Assembly: GCA_037179385.1 (NCBI GenBank)
Contig: CM074180.1
Span: forward strand, 26,951,455 to 27,015,454
Source: Holothuria scabra
Lineage: Eukaryota; Echinodermata; Holothuroidea; Aspidochirotida; Holothuriidae
DNA: 64,000 bases
Direction of reading: 5' to 3'
Positions 46,140-58,969 of the stretch are shown in pieces (the first letter of the stretch is position 1; each line of letters starts with the position of its first letter). Below the pieces are notes generated by a model. It searched no databases, was not told the origin of the DNA, and saw only the letters and a program-made list of their open reading frames with translations. The position numbers and the translations under genes were made by a program.

Positions 46140-46262
46140 AGGTCAACTGGTAATAGAACATCTGAATGCTACGTTGGCCACGCACAGCAAACCGTTTTAT
46201 ATGCGTTTACAGTACATCCCACCTCTGGCTAAAACACACAAAAATGTGTTACCAGTTGACCT
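46140..46262. mobile_element. Small inverted-repeat element beside a DR1 motif
   Basis: AGGTCAACTGGTAATA (46140-46155) pairs inverted with TGTTACCAGTTGACCT (46247-46262). Overlapping its right end, TGACCTTTGACCT (46257-46269) is AGGTCAAAGGTCA on the minus strand. Confidence 0.5.
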
Positions 46263-46444
46263 TTGACCTACTGCACAACACTGTTCCTTGTAGAAACTTT
46301 GAACAGGTCTATTAAATGTCCCTAATACGACAAGGAGGAACAACTAAACATTTAGCACTGGAATGTCAGCCCACTTGGTAATGTTTTGTTTCACATTTAG
46401 GTGTAGGCCACTTTTGCCACAGGCCCACTTTTTAAGGAAATTTT

Positions 46445-46680
46445 CAGGTTGTCCATCGGCTATCCAAAAAGATTTTTGGTTGTCCAAATGAAAGTGCAAA
46501 AAAAAAAAAAAAAATAGATTTTTGTTTTGTAGTTTTCCATCTTTTTCAGTGATGACGGCCACACTACTGTCTCGATCAATACCACTTCTTAAGAGCATTT
46601 TATCAACCTTCTTCCTTGCCGATGTAAAAGGCTAGTCAATTACAAATAAATCTTTGTGCCCATCGCACAACCTCAAAGTG
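46445..46680. repeat. GTTGTCC-type inverted-repeat element, copy 3
   Basis: CAGGTTGTCCATCGG at the left and 'cccatcgcacaacctcaaag' at the right are imperfect inverted counterparts. The inner 'tttttggttgtccaaatgaaagtg' matches the copy at 996-1270. The minus frame 46344-46598 is a product of this repeat and a poly-A run. Confidence 0.5.
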
Positions 46681-48759
46681 GTTGTCTGAAACAATTTTAC
46701 CCCTCACAAATGATAGGACAAGTGCTAAATTTTAGCCCTGTACCATTTTCTTTAAAAAATGGGAGCTACCTACGTCGCAGCAATTTGATTACCAAAAATT
46801 GCAGAGTCAAGTCTTCTATTGAGAGCGGTGGCAGCTTTGTCAAGCTTTTTTATGAATATGCATAGAGCATATGAGACAGATCAAAAGGTTTTCCTTGGGT
46901 GGATAAGTCCATTTGCAGTGCTGAGTGCAAAATCTTGCTCAATGCATTACCAATATCTGTTAGGCAAATATCAACTCCCTGTTATTAATTACAATCTGAA
47001 CATTCTGCACACTAAGCATCTGTGCCTAAATTTTCAGGGTGAAATTGCAGTCAAGGTTATTATTGTAGGGGACTAAGTAAACCAAACCCTTTTTCACTAA
47101 AAGTGAAAAGAAATGTTATGTCAATATCAATTTCCTTGACATAAGGGTAACAGAATGATTGACAGCAAAGAATGTTTGATGAAATCTACTTCCTTCAGAG
47201 TTAACCACAGGCCAGTTAAAAGGTAACCTGGTCACTTTGACTTATTTTCCAAACACATGATAAATTCAATATCTATGAGCATTCACATTGCACATACTGC
47301 AGTGAAAAACAAAAGCAAGAAACAACATAGTCATAATGTCAAGTTTCAAAAAGAACTACTTTTCCTAGACAAGCCATCTCATGTAGACAAAGGAGGACAA
47401 AAGACACAATTTACCAAAGTCAGGGATAAGATCAATGGTTTGGAGTGTAACTCTAGAACCATAGAAACATTTAACACTTCAGTGAGCACTTTACTCCATT
47501 GTCAGACACACAATAGACCTGTACAGAGAGAACTTTCAATTCAATGGCTGATATCTTAAGTAGAATCCTCCATCAAGGATATCTCATGCAAACAAACACT
47601 AGTCTATACCACACATGTTCCTGAATCCCAAGAACTGCATGATGGGAAATTTACAGAAGTCAATTTCTATATCAGGTGAGTATCACAAAGACTGCAACCA
47701 GAAAGTCAGAGTGCTCTTTATTTCAAAGCAGAGCTTTAAACAACTTTGCAATATTTGTCTTATCGCAACAGAACATTTCATGTGTGCCTTAGTTTGCTTG
47801 GTAAAATAAGCCCATGGCATGGACGTTTTGCAACTTCAATAGATCTTGCTACCTATATCAGAAATTAGTTTCACAAGATTTGGAGGCCAGAAACAATTAG
47901 TATCGTTTCTGCTCCAGAAAATGGTTCCCTGTGCCATTACTTCTGCCTGACAGCCCTCACGCAACACACCATTAGTGATTACCTCTCTCTTCCAGGGATA
48001 AAATGCTTCGGTACTACATTTCATCTCAATTATTTTGGTAATCGTCAATCACATAAAGAATGAGATGTGCTGTATGCTGGATAATGATGAGCCCCAACTC
48101 CTAAGCATGCCAAGCAAAACAATCATAAATTTACTTCACTTTAGTTATGATGTTGTGAGCATCAATTTTATGAAAGCACTAAAATGTAATAGCAGCTGCA
48201 AAGAGGAGGGCTGGAAATGTATAAAGGCATCACAAATTGCTCCATAGTGAGCAAACATTCTTCAATAAATTTTATTCAATTCCCACCCTTTTATCTTTCA
48301 TCACTGTTGAGATAGGAGTTAAATGGGCTGTTTCTGTGGTGGGAAGAAACTACCTTTTAAATTAAGGCAGCTTTAAATTGCTTAAGTCTAAACTACTAGT
48401 CATATATTATGGGAACTGTATAGCGAATTGGCTTAATCTAAAAATGATATAGATGGGACTTTGAAAAAAGTGATTGGTAAGAGTAAAAGAAGAACGAAGA
48501 ATGAATACATGGAAAATATTTCTTCTTTACACGATTCCTGAGGATGATTCAAAACATAAAAAAACATTGGTTGTGCTTGAGGTGACAATTACCTGGCCTT
48601 GCACTGCCTTTGAAGAGGTAATCCAAGTCCAATCAAAAAACTGACAACAGATTCAAAAGGAAACCTATGAATTTAAGTTTCTGCACACAGGAAATGCATG
48701 AAATATCATCATTTAACAAAGGTCAAACTTACTTCTGGTTACACCAGTTTAATTTTGCC
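46681..48759. other. No gene established
   Basis: Frames at 47257-47559 (plus) and 47836-48048 (minus, reading QGTIFWSRNDTNCFWPPNL) are mildly protein-like. The latter has an 'ag' before GGAACC and a 'GTAGCA' after it, but both sites are weak. Confidence 0.35.
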
Positions 48760-49578
48760 TTAAAGGCCCTGTTCTCTCACCCCAAACAGCACCAATTCTC
48801 CTACACATTCCCCTCCCACAATTGTCTGAAATTCATCCTTATCCAGTTACAATCTCAGTTCATTGCTTCAGGATGAGTATAGAAAAGCTCTATGTGTATA
48901 ACCAAAACACTCTTAGTACAGTTCATTCTGTGTAATATAAGCTTTGGTAATCTGCATTATTTGAATTAACAGTCCAGTGTTCTCATTAGGCCCCCAAACC
49001 CAAGAGTTCATGAACCCTAATCTTTTTTTTTCCAAGAGTCTCATCAAATTTCTGAGGTTCTGCAATTTCCATTCAGATGTTCTGCCGTGATATTTGCAAC
49101 ACACTGCTGCGTAAAACTAGTCTGGCGTTGACAAGTGATGTTTAATACTCTGACTAAGCTGGACTACAGTGTGGCGAATGATCCAGTACGTATGTAGCAC
49201 CGGCAATATTGCAGAACTGGGCCACATTACTAATATCGGTTTAGTCAGAGAAAGTTTTCTGGTCGAGTTGAATACAAATTGCTGTGATAAGAAACTTCGG
49301 TAGGCATATTTCCTACATGGATTTTGTGAATTGACATCAACAATAAACATTATATGCCAAAATTTTACATGCGTTTTGCAAGCAAACCCCATGCGTCCCT
49401 GGAACGCACAGGATTTTGTTTAAAGCCTCTTGAGTCGAACTCGCACATCAGGGACCCAGGAGTTCAAGTTAGTGAGAACCCTGCAGTCAATCAAAAAGCT
49501 CGGCTCATGGAGTGTTTCTGTACCCCCCCCCTTTACAAGAAGTGAATTTTGGGGTAAGTCAGAGGATTGGCGCTTTAA
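48760..49578 (+). mobile_element. MITE family A, copy 5, split by a younger insertion
   Basis: TTAAAGGCCCTGTTCTCTC starts at 48760; family sequence continues to 'ttgaattaacagtc' (48974), resumes at 'cagtcaatcaaaaagct' (49484) and ends in the right inverted repeat 'agaggattggcgctttaa'. Removing the insert restores a standard copy, as seen intact at 17.5 kb. Confidence 0.85.
48975..49483. mobile_element. 509-bp DNA transposon inserted in MITE A copy 5
   Basis: Starts CAGTGTTCTCATTAGG and ends TTAGTGAGAACCCTG, imperfect inverted repeats (CAGnGTTCTCAnTA). CAGTC occurs on both sides (48970-48974 and 49484-49488) but only once in uninterrupted copies, so it is a 5-bp target duplication. The CAGnG ends look hAT-like, but hAT elements usually duplicate 8 bp, so the superfamily is open. 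Contains no long frame. Confidence 0.75.
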
Positions 49579-52261
49579 GCAGCAACATGTTTACCTTACA
49601 TAACATATTCAGCCTTTGACATGACACATGCCCACAGACGTGAAGGTCTTTGTGCCATACCAATTAATGTATGGAAAATAAAAAAAAAAAAGCACTGAAG
49701 AGGCAAGGATGAAGCTGCAAATTCCTCCTCCCCTTTCCCATCTAATTTTCCAAATCAAATCTTTGGTACACTAAGACATGCTATGGAATCGAAATTAGCC
49801 AGTGAAACTGGCAACAGAACTGACCCAACCAGAAAACTCCTTGGCAGATCTCTCTGTGCCTAAAGTGACCTAAAGGAAATACATTAAATTCATTAAGTTT
49901 GCTGCTCATTTGATGGTTGGTCATAGAGAACCAATTTCAAGTTTTGATTGTCTAATAGCCTCCTCAATACATTTCAAGTTTCCTGACCAGTCATAATACA
50001 CAATGAGTATAACTTTTATTGTGCCATATAGAAAACTTCAGCCAAATATGTGGTCCCAAAACAGCTGTTAGTACTTCACCGTCCATATGCCTGTCTTGTT
50101 GTGTATAATACTGAATCAATATCCACTACATTAACTAAATTACTTAAAATCAGCTAGCAGGCAAGATAAACACACCCTCCCCTTCAACAAAAGTCCTCAA
50201 AGTGGCACAATAGACAGGCAATGTGCCATTTTAGAGGCAATGCCACAGCAATGATATTGACATATCAATAGCCAGAGGGGAGTTTAAATGACCCAGCTGG
50301 TAGGTTAATGCACCTAGTTATTTCAGCTGTAAAGTACTTCACCTTCGAACTCTTGTTTTTTCCCCTCTGATTTCATACTAAAAAGATGTGGGTTCATACT
50401 TCACAGAGCTGTAAATATTACTATCTAGCCAGCTGATTGCACTTTCTCAATTAGCTTGTGCTGTATCAACCCAATAACGTAAGTACAATGTACAGTAGGA
50501 ACGTGACTAGTTGCAAGTATGATCCTGACAGGGCTGATATAACATGTCATTTTATGGACAGAATTTGGAGAAAAACCAAGGGGGTATTTCATGGAGCTTA
50601 GTATGCAATGCACAAATTTTGAAGGGAAATGCTATTCTGCACAGTCATAAAATAGAGCTGTGTGGCTGTCAATCATATTTATAGCCTGTTTATAGCATCC
50701 TGACTACAGTGATGTAGCACTGTAAATTGTTATGGCACACTGATCAAAGTTGTCCAAAAATTGAGGGTTTTGAAATTTAATAATTTCATGGCAACTCATG
50801 CAAAATACAGTGTGTCTTGACTAACCACCATATCTATATTGCTGTGAACAGCTCCTGGAAAAAGCTACACTTGACACTAGTTCAACCACTAACCAGTTAT
50901 CAAAGTGTGGATTTGTCCTAAATCGTTTCAAGTCATGAGCAAAATGGGTCAACTGTTTTTCCATATGCACTAATTCTTTCTACGTCAGTCCATAATACAA
51001 TTTTTTTTCTTTTTCTTAGGCTCACCAAGTTGATATGATGTAATAATGAAGTGAGTTTTGACTAGCAACTGAGAACTCCCCTGATTAAGCAATGTTTGTT
51101 CAAGAAAAAAAATGACCAAAGTTATCATCTATCATCAATATTTATCAAAAGAATCAATAAGCCACCCAGGACCACATCTCAGTTATATAAGGGTGTATCC
51201 CTACACTCATGGTAAAAAAGACAATGACAAGAGGATAGCTGATTCAGCAAAGGATTAATGTTCACAGCTCATCTAACAGCTTGAATTTCATCTCTGGAGC
51301 AATATCACAAAGGCCCCAAGTCCCACTGTGAGGGGTATAAAATAGGAGAAACCTCAATTCAAATTTATAGTTTGTAGTTAGTGACACTACCCTAACTCCC
51401 TTGACTTCTATAATCCGGTGAAAGAAAAGAATGAAAGTTATCAAGCGTAACTGATGCTATCTCATGCAGACCTGAGATATTTCTCGTAACTCAGCTTTCA
51501 CGCTAACAACACAAGGCAAAAAATCTATCATCCAGAGTGCTCTGTAATGATTTGATTCATAGACTTATCCATACCCTAAAGGCACTAAATCATTTTGTTT
51601 TGACTCTAAATCTTCAGTTTAGGGAGAGATTACTTCCTTGGAATCTTTGTTATCCTAAAAATACATAGCACTTCTTCCTGTCTCTCTCTGTGAGGATTAA
51701 GCAGGTCTGGAAGATACTAAGGTAACAAACCACATGTGCATGGTAGTACCAGGATGCCAAACAAAGAGTTCAGAAAATTTATGACTCTTTAAAATTGTAA
51801 TGAAAAAGGGTTCCAAATTGAAACATCCATGCGGTATCACTCTCTGTGTGAATGTGACACAGGGATATGGGTTGGTATTTCACACTAGTGGGGTTGGGCA
51901 GGGGGGGGGTTAAAGATGCTTGCTATGTAGTTTCTCCTCTTTGCAAAGAATTAAGATCTGGATCACCTCCCTTTCTAGCTACTTTACTATCCAGACCAAT
52001 GATGCTTTATTAAAACCAAGTAAACCCCCAGCCAAGAGAGGAGGCAGAAATGTCCAACAAAATTTCAAATTACCTTTGAGTTAACACATATCTTCCACGT
52101 CTAGCTGAATTTTTTTAACCTCTTTGCAATGCATGCTTTTGCTGCAAAACTATAAAATACTATTACTCTATACTTATGGTTTCACCTCGAAACTGTAGCA
52201 CTCAGCTGCATCCTAGAGTAGCTCATTATAAACCTGTGGTGTGTAAAATTTTTGGACATAG
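49579..52261. other. No gene established
   Basis: A strong minus-strand acceptor (ctattttatacccctcacag) near 51326 opens GTWGLCDIAPEMKFKLLDEL to a stop, about 21 codons. It is phase-compatible with one frame of the exon at 57.4 kb, but too short to call. Remainder AT-rich. Confidence 0.35.
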
Positions 52262-52332
52262 AGTATAGGCTTGAAGAAGAGATGAACCAAAAGGTTGGAA
52301 AGTGGGCCGTAAAACTCTAACTAACTAACAAA
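52262..52332 (+). mobile_element. SINE 3'-end fragment
   Basis: 'gaaccaaaaggttggaaagtgggccgtaaaactctaactaactaac' matches the tail of the SINE at 9.61-9.66 kb, including the CTAA-repeat end. Confidence 0.6.
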
Positions 52333-55329
52333 TTTAGCCATGTTTGCATCCTCTTGGACGCAAAACTCCTGCATTCATACAAAGACTTCATATTTCACAA
52401 AACCCATACTTAAGTATTACATGTAATAAATAGGGTTTAACATTTCCAGAACTGGCCTTTAGTACCTTTCTCAAACAGGGCACTATCAGTGTGCTACAAG
52501 GACTTATGCCAGATGTCCAGACTTAGATGAAAGATGGGGAATAGGAGGCACGGGATGGACTTGACATTTTGAACCATAGCTTTATATTGAAATGACTCAA
52601 ATGGCTAGGGATTAACCCCCTTCATACATTACTGCATTAAGGTCTTACTAGATTAATAAAGCCGGGTTCATGACATCACTGAATAGGTATCACATTCTTT
52701 TACCAATTAGTAACTATCATAGAACCACTGAACCAGGCCAGTTGAAATCATAAGTGTATGATTGTCTTCCTACCAAGACAGGATTAAAAACTTTTTTGTT
52801 GTTATAAATCTATTGTAATTTTTTGGTCTGGCCTTTGTCTAGCATTATGACTCATAACATAACAGATAGAGGCTTTTTCCTCTGAAAGAGAAGTGTGTGA
52901 TAAATATAAAACCATTCAGTGAGAGGGTAGAAGTCCTGTAAAGTAACTGAGTCACTTATTGTGATATAGTCTTGAAAACAAGTGTTGGGACATACTTGTG
53001 TTACATATGGCGGTCAAATGTTTCATCATATTGCAAAAGAACTCTGCCTTGTGTTGGCAGGCTATATATCATGCTAAACAATCGTGTACACAAACTATCA
53101 CCCAACCTAGCTTGCTATTGCATCATTTTCACTTATATTACTATACAGGCTTACTGGCCAAATGCAATGGCAAATTACAGTACATTTTGTAGTGCTAGAC
53201 ATGGTACTTGTACACACGAATATACCTGCCTGACTGAGACAAATTATACAAGGCCAATGCCTAACGAAAATGTACCAAATTTAGACCAGTACCACTACTA
53301 AATGCCAAGACCTAGCATATAGTGTAATACTGTTCAACTCAGTGTCCTTGTGAGGACTAATGTTGAGACAAACAGGCTATGCTGGACTTCACTATATCCT
53401 ATGTGTAAGTCTATAATGTACACAGAATACAGTATCATCAGTGTGTACAGCATAACTGAGTGTTCCTGCAAAGCTTCTAGAGTCCCGTTTATAACTCTTC
53501 ATTTCACCACTGCGTCTTATTTTTGATCTATGTGAATTTATGTGTTTATAAATGAAATACACTGAACTGAACTGAACTAAACTGCTGCTACTTCCAGGCA
53601 AGTTAACTCTACAGTTCCTACAGGCTCAACAGGAGAATAGTTCTACAAACTTTAAAAACCCAATAACATCATTCATAGAGAAGAACACATGCATACAGAA
53701 CCTCATCACTTTCTGTTTTAGGAGCATCGAATAAAAGCTTAATGACTGATACAATATGAAACCTTATTCCCAAGCACCCTACTAAAATTAGGAAATCACT
53801 GCAATAAATCAGATATTGAAGTAACATTAGAATTACCTGTAATCATTTTGTTCTGATACCACTTGTGCATACTTCTTACTGTTAAACATGATTTGAACAC
53901 CAAGTTCCTTTCAGAATTGGCAAAAAATGTCATACAGTGTACATATAAAAGTTGTCTATTTTTTTCTTCAATGCGCAGCATTGCAACGTTGACCCCTTCC
54001 CTGAGTTTCTTGAGAGGGGATGGGGAAGCATTGACAATAACAAAAACAAGCAAATTCTGGGCTAAAAACTGTTTTCAAAATGAAAAATAAGATAAGGCCT
54101 GTTCCAAATGACCCACACCTTCAGTACCACCCCTCCACTGTGTGAGGAAATTCAGGCACAATATTCCCAACGATCAAATTATGAGTTACAATGAGCAGCA
54201 CTAGTATCGATTCTCCTTTGAACCCCCCAGTCAGTTTCCTTATCTGTTTAGATCAAATTATTACTTCAAAATATGCACTTGATATTTTTGAATGCATCTA
54301 GTTACTATCAAGTCTGCTAAACTCACTTAACATGAAGCATATAAATAATTTTGGAAAGCAATCCCAAGCTACAGTAACTGAAAACTGGCATTGTGATAAT
54401 ATGACAAACTATATCATGAACAGTTTATATCCCTAATGGCTGGGCTTATAACTGTCAGTCATCTTTTATTAGTAACATTCATAGTGAGCTACCACAATGA
54501 AACAATACATAAAAAATCCATAAATGTATCAAGCTCTCAGAGGTTACATACATAAAAGGTGGAACAATATGTCAATGAGAGGTGGGCTTTTTAGCCAAAA
54601 TGGCGGACTGGCTTTGGGGGTGCAGTTATTACAACTGCTCAGACAGCATGTAAGAGTATTCCAGTATTGTAATATAGCAACAGCAACTGGTACCTCAGTA
54701 AAATAAAGAATCTACTGTATGGTCATTAAATCAAGTACCATAGTCAAATACATATAAACAGAGTTTTATTACCCACCCACGCACTATAGCTGACTGGAAT
54801 ATTTCTTTAGCAAACATGGAAGTGTTCATTGATTCATTCATTCTTTTCAGAAAAGTGCTTAAAATGTATATACCCATGATGCAAATATTTGCCTTAGAAA
54901 GCTAGTGAGTTCATTTGCATATATATGTGTTAACATGACAACCAGGCAGGAACATGTGAGGAAACTTAAGCTGACAGTAGGCAAATTAAAATGAAGTTTC
55001 TCATCCGTACAGGTAGCTTTGGATACAGAGAGGTCTATTAAAGTCTTCGTTTGCTAAAATTCTTGGAAGAAAAGTGGAAAGCAAACAGAAAGAACAAACA
55101 AAACACAATCCATGGCATCAGCAAAGGACCTACATTCTGAGAAGTCAAGGAGAGTGGGATATCTCATGGGTGAATATATTACACACCCTGCTGGTATTTT
55201 TAGTCAGAAAGTCTTTGTGAGGAAACTTTAAGCAACAACACTGTAGCAACAGTTTTACAGAGCTACAAACAATAACAGAGCAAGTGTTAAATACCACATG
55301 TTCAGACGCGCTTCAAAGTGTGCAATGCT
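52333..55329. other. No gene recognised; possible LINE tail
   Basis: At about 53540-53583 'ataaatgaaatacactgaactgaactgaac' resembles a LINE 3' tail (AATAAATGAAAT at 31.57 kb). No reverse transcriptase precedes it. Otherwise AT-rich. Confidence 0.35.
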
Positions 55330-55350
55330 TTGCAACTACAGTAGTTGCAA
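55330..55350. repeat. Perfect short palindrome
   Basis: TTGCAACTAC, A, GTAGTTGCAA. It lies in a stretch (about 55305-55660) with many TTGCA/TGCAA words and partly inverted ends (cttcaaagtgtgcaa and ttgcaaagtgtgaa), perhaps a decayed MITE. Confidence 0.5.
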
Positions 55351-56264
55351 GTAGACGTGCAACCCGGTTTCATGCGACCATGTTCGGTTGCAAGAAACTG
55401 AAAGGTGCAACTGACAACAATGATGGACTTCTGAAATGAAGCCTGTGAAGATCAGTTAATTGAAATGAGAAGAAAACATTCTTGTCTCTTCGACATAACA
55501 TGTTCAGAGTATGTTAAACACTAGAATTTTGCATGAATCGCTTCATGGACCTTGTTGCATAATGTGGACATTATGCTCTTAAAACTTGTTAGTTGTCAGC
55601 GGCTCACCAAGACAAGACAGTCCTGTTGCAGTAAGTCACTTTGCAAAGTGTGAATGGGCCTTTTGAAAACAATTTCTTGGATTTTGGGAAAAGATATTCA
55701 AGGATGAATAAGATCCTTACAAAGGACATAGGTAACTCAATTTGAGTTAGCATGATGTAAGATGAATGACAATACCCTTATAAATGTTGAAATGTTGAAC
55801 CCCAACGAGTTGCCAAATTTTTTTATTAAGTTCAATCTCTAGCTGGTTGTAGACCTGTCCTGCAGTGTGTGCAGTACTTAGGGGAGTCACAAAGGTGGCA
55901 GGGGTGAGTGAGTCAAAAAAAGGGGTTGCAATGAACTATACCTGGGCTGGGGTTTTGGCAAAATTAATAACTGACTGCAGTGAAAAGTATGTGTCATTTA
56001 AAGACTAAGTGTGTTAAGATAACATGTGGAAATGTCTTCCCAAATAATTCAAAACCTAACAGAAAGATGGCCACACTCCTACATTGGAATTTGGGTCTTG
56101 GAGGGAAATTTAACATTTTGTTACATGAAAACAGAAAGTAATTGAAGAAATGTGACTTCTTCCTTCCATGGAAATAGCATGTTTCTGAACCCTGTAGGTC
56201 AATTGCATATAACTACAACAGCATTACTAGGACAGTTCAGAGTTAGAGTTCTTCCAGCCTCTCT
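55351..56264. other. No gene recognised
   Basis: AT-rich; only the TGCAA-rich stretch to about 55660. Confidence 0.45.
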
Positions 56265-56567
56265 TTAAATGCATATTTTCATCATCCCAAACAGTTCCAA
56301 TTCTCCCATCCTACTTACTTCTAGCCCCTCCCACATTTATCTAAAACTCATCTTCATCCAGACACAATCCTAGTTAATTGCTTCATGGCTTGTCCCAGTG
56401 GGCATACAAGTCCATAATGTGTAATCAAGACACTGAGTGCCCATGCTGTGTAATTTAGCTATGATTCATTGTTTGAATGTGATGCCAATCAAAGAGCTGT
56501 ACCAATTGAGAGTTTTGATGTATGTATACTGAAACTGTAGTTTAGGGTGACGAATGACTGCCTTTAA
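56265..56567 (+). mobile_element. MITE family A, copy 6 (diverged)
   Basis: Starts TTAAATGCATATTTTCATC, then 'cccaaacagttccaattctccc'; shares gtaatcaagacactgag, atgctgtgtaat, tgccaatcaaagagctgt and 'gtagtttagggtga' with the family. Same orientation; the most diverged of the six. Confidence 0.7.
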
Positions 56568-57404
56568 CCTTTGAATTTTAGAAACTACTGCTGGGCCATG
56601 TGGGGCAGAAACACTGCATATCTCATGTAGGTCCTACAACAATATTTCATCTATGCTTATTACAGGTGTATTGGAATTCGTAGAGAAATGGGTGAGCGGT
56701 AGCTTTCATTTCAAGTTCAGGTAATTTGATGAAGTAAAGAGAGCTAGGTGAGGCGATACGTATACCAGGAATGTGTTGGTATGTGCGCACACAGTATGAG
56801 TTGATTCTTAATAACAGGTGAACTGCACACTTTGCATATCTAGTCACGCAAACAGGAAGAGGAACTAAGAATTGTCCTAAATACCATTTAGGCACAGTTG
56901 TACTATGAACCAAATATGTGGCAATATCAATTCCAAGAATTTAATAGCATCAAACATATCAAACCATGAGGAATAGAAAGTAAAGGTATTTCACTACCAT
57001 TTAATATGAGAAGCAGAGATCCTCACTTCAAATAATACTTTTAAAGGCAACATGGCTTACTAAAACCGTGTGTATGACAATTTAGGCCTTTGTATAATGA
57101 TACACAAATAGTTCCCTTTTGACTGAACAAAAAATTTTTTGCCATATTGTTCCAGAAAACTTTGAGAGGTTCAATTCAATTATCTAGTGAAAACAGTCTT
57201 CTCCATCCAAATCATTTGCAAATTTGCATCCCAAGATATTTTTGTGGAGACAGAACAAGATTTATCTCCCCAAGTTTGTTATGATAAGCACACATCAGAA
57301 TGAAAAGAGTCATCTTCCAATAATTTACTCAGAAAACAAATAAGCCAAAGCCACTCTGTTTATCTAATTTCCCATTTTTCATAAGCATGTATACAGAATC
57401 TTAC
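56568..57404. other. Probable intron
   Basis: No supported exon or repeat. Confidence 0.4.
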
Positions 57405-57476
57405 CTTAATCCTGACAACACGTGCTCCCCTGTTGGACCCAATACCATGGTTTGTATATTTCCTTGTTGCTTGCTT
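57405..57476 (-). CDS. Candidate internal exon, product unknown
   Basis: On the minus strand: branch-like ctaat and acceptor (ctaatttcttttttacag), 72 nt, then a near-perfect donor AAG|GTAAGA. Two frames are open: phase 0/0 gives KQATRKYTNHGIGSNRGARV then VRIK (very basic); the other gives SKQQGNIQTMVLGPTGEHVL then SGL. The third frame stops. Both splice sites are strong and correctly spaced, which makes this the best-supported minus-strand exon here. No family recognised. It may splice to 38.14 or 36.20 kb (both phase 0). Confidence 0.45.
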
Positions 57477-57948
57477 CTGTAAAAAAGAAATTAGATAAAG
57501 TCCACAGGTTATGGTCATATCTTCAAATAATGAAAGATTGTCAAATGTTCTATAAATATTCCCTCTCAGGGAGACTCAGGGAGACAAAATACTTTGCAAT
57601 CTGTCAATTTACCATCAGTTACCTTCAAAAGACCCTGCTAATTAGAGGTCAAATGACCTTTCATTCTTTGTCAGGCTTGAGATGTTTTGAGAGCTGTGGG
57701 CACTACAGGGACTATTTATGTCCATCCTATGACAGTAAAGACATATAAATTTTTCCAAAAGGTTAGAATTCTAGGTCTTGGAGTATCTTTTGAGTTACAA
57801 GATCTGATATATCATCCATCCAAGTTTCATACACACTCTTTGTCCAGTGATGTGACCAAAGAGTCATGGTCAAAGTACTACTGTAAGTAATAATGCAATC
57901 ATCAAAATTTCCTAGCGGTTAGGGAGTCACAGAAATTCTGAGAGGAAA
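57477..57948. other. Probable intron
   Basis: Short plus-strand frames only; a lone donor-like CTGTAAGTAAT lies near 57880. Confidence 0.35.
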
Positions 57949-58969
57949 GTGATGTCACTTGAAGGGAAGTACATTTGTTTTACAGAAAACTTTTTTACTT
58001 TTGAAAGCAACATTTATTGGTGGCAAAGAAAGAAAGACAGTATGGGAGCGATCTTATCAAGGAATGAGGTTCTTCCAAAAATTCAGTTAATATTACCCAC
58101 AAAAGTTATTTCCTGGCTCAAACTTTCCAATTCATATGATGCCATTTCTGTAACTAATGAAATGCACAATATTTCAGGAGAAGAAGCAACCGGTTCAAGT
58201 TGCTGGATGGTAAGCCCTCCCTCCCAACAACGCCCTTTCAGAAAAACACCAGTCCAATACCACCTTAACAATTCACCTCCAGTCTTATACCACCAGGACA
58301 AATACCAGCCACCCAGGAACATACTGATCAGGGTAACTACTCAAAATGAGTCTGGACAACTGCTTTTGCCCTTTGCCTTGATAGGAGTACACCGAAGGAA
58401 ACAAAAAACTCATGAAGAGGGAACAAGCAACTTTCTACATGGAGAAACTATATGATTCAAGTCCACAAAGGATTATTCGATTCACCAGAATGTACAGCCA
58501 GACAAGCAGGCACGCAATCAACCCGTAGAATACATGTCAAAAACCTCAACAGCTCAAAGTTGTTTACAACATATTGTAAAACTCCCTTCATTGGCAATGG
58601 CGAATCTGACACCAAGCTCAGGGTTTCACCACAATGATCAGATTAGTTTTGCTTGGATCACTTCCTCTACTCAACTCTATAGTACACTCTATGTCAGTCA
58701 TTTCTGTTGTTGTGATATCGTGCCATTCCATGACAGTAGGGAACCTCCACCGCAAATTCCCATAAGGTTCTAAGCTTATTGCTTCTAATCTGCATTTTAA
58801 AACCTGAAACCCTCCAGAGATCTTCCGTAAAGTAGACAATCTCACTAGAGGCTATTTCCAGCACAGGCCATAGATGCTGGTTATTATCAAATATGTTTTC
58901 AATTTGTGACTGTTTATGAAGATTAGGGATTAAGGCTAGGGAAGTGATTCCCGTCTTCTCACTGGACAT
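57949..58969. other. Stretch unusually free of stops on both strands
   Basis: The plus strand holds a 168-codon frame (57949-58455) followed by overlapping frames to 58773. The minus strand holds frames at 58083-58322, 58618-58845 and 58694-58969, the last starting MSSEKTGITSLALIPNLHKQ. The plus frame runs through a CCACC/GGTGG-rich patch (58195-58320). No domain is recognised on either strand. This could be a decayed gene or transposon interior. Confidence 0.3.

Noticed and set aside
57616..57635. Apparent 12-nt minus-strand microexon between an 'ag' and GTAACT
   Set aside because: The acceptor pyrimidine tract is poor, and so short an exon cannot be told from chance.
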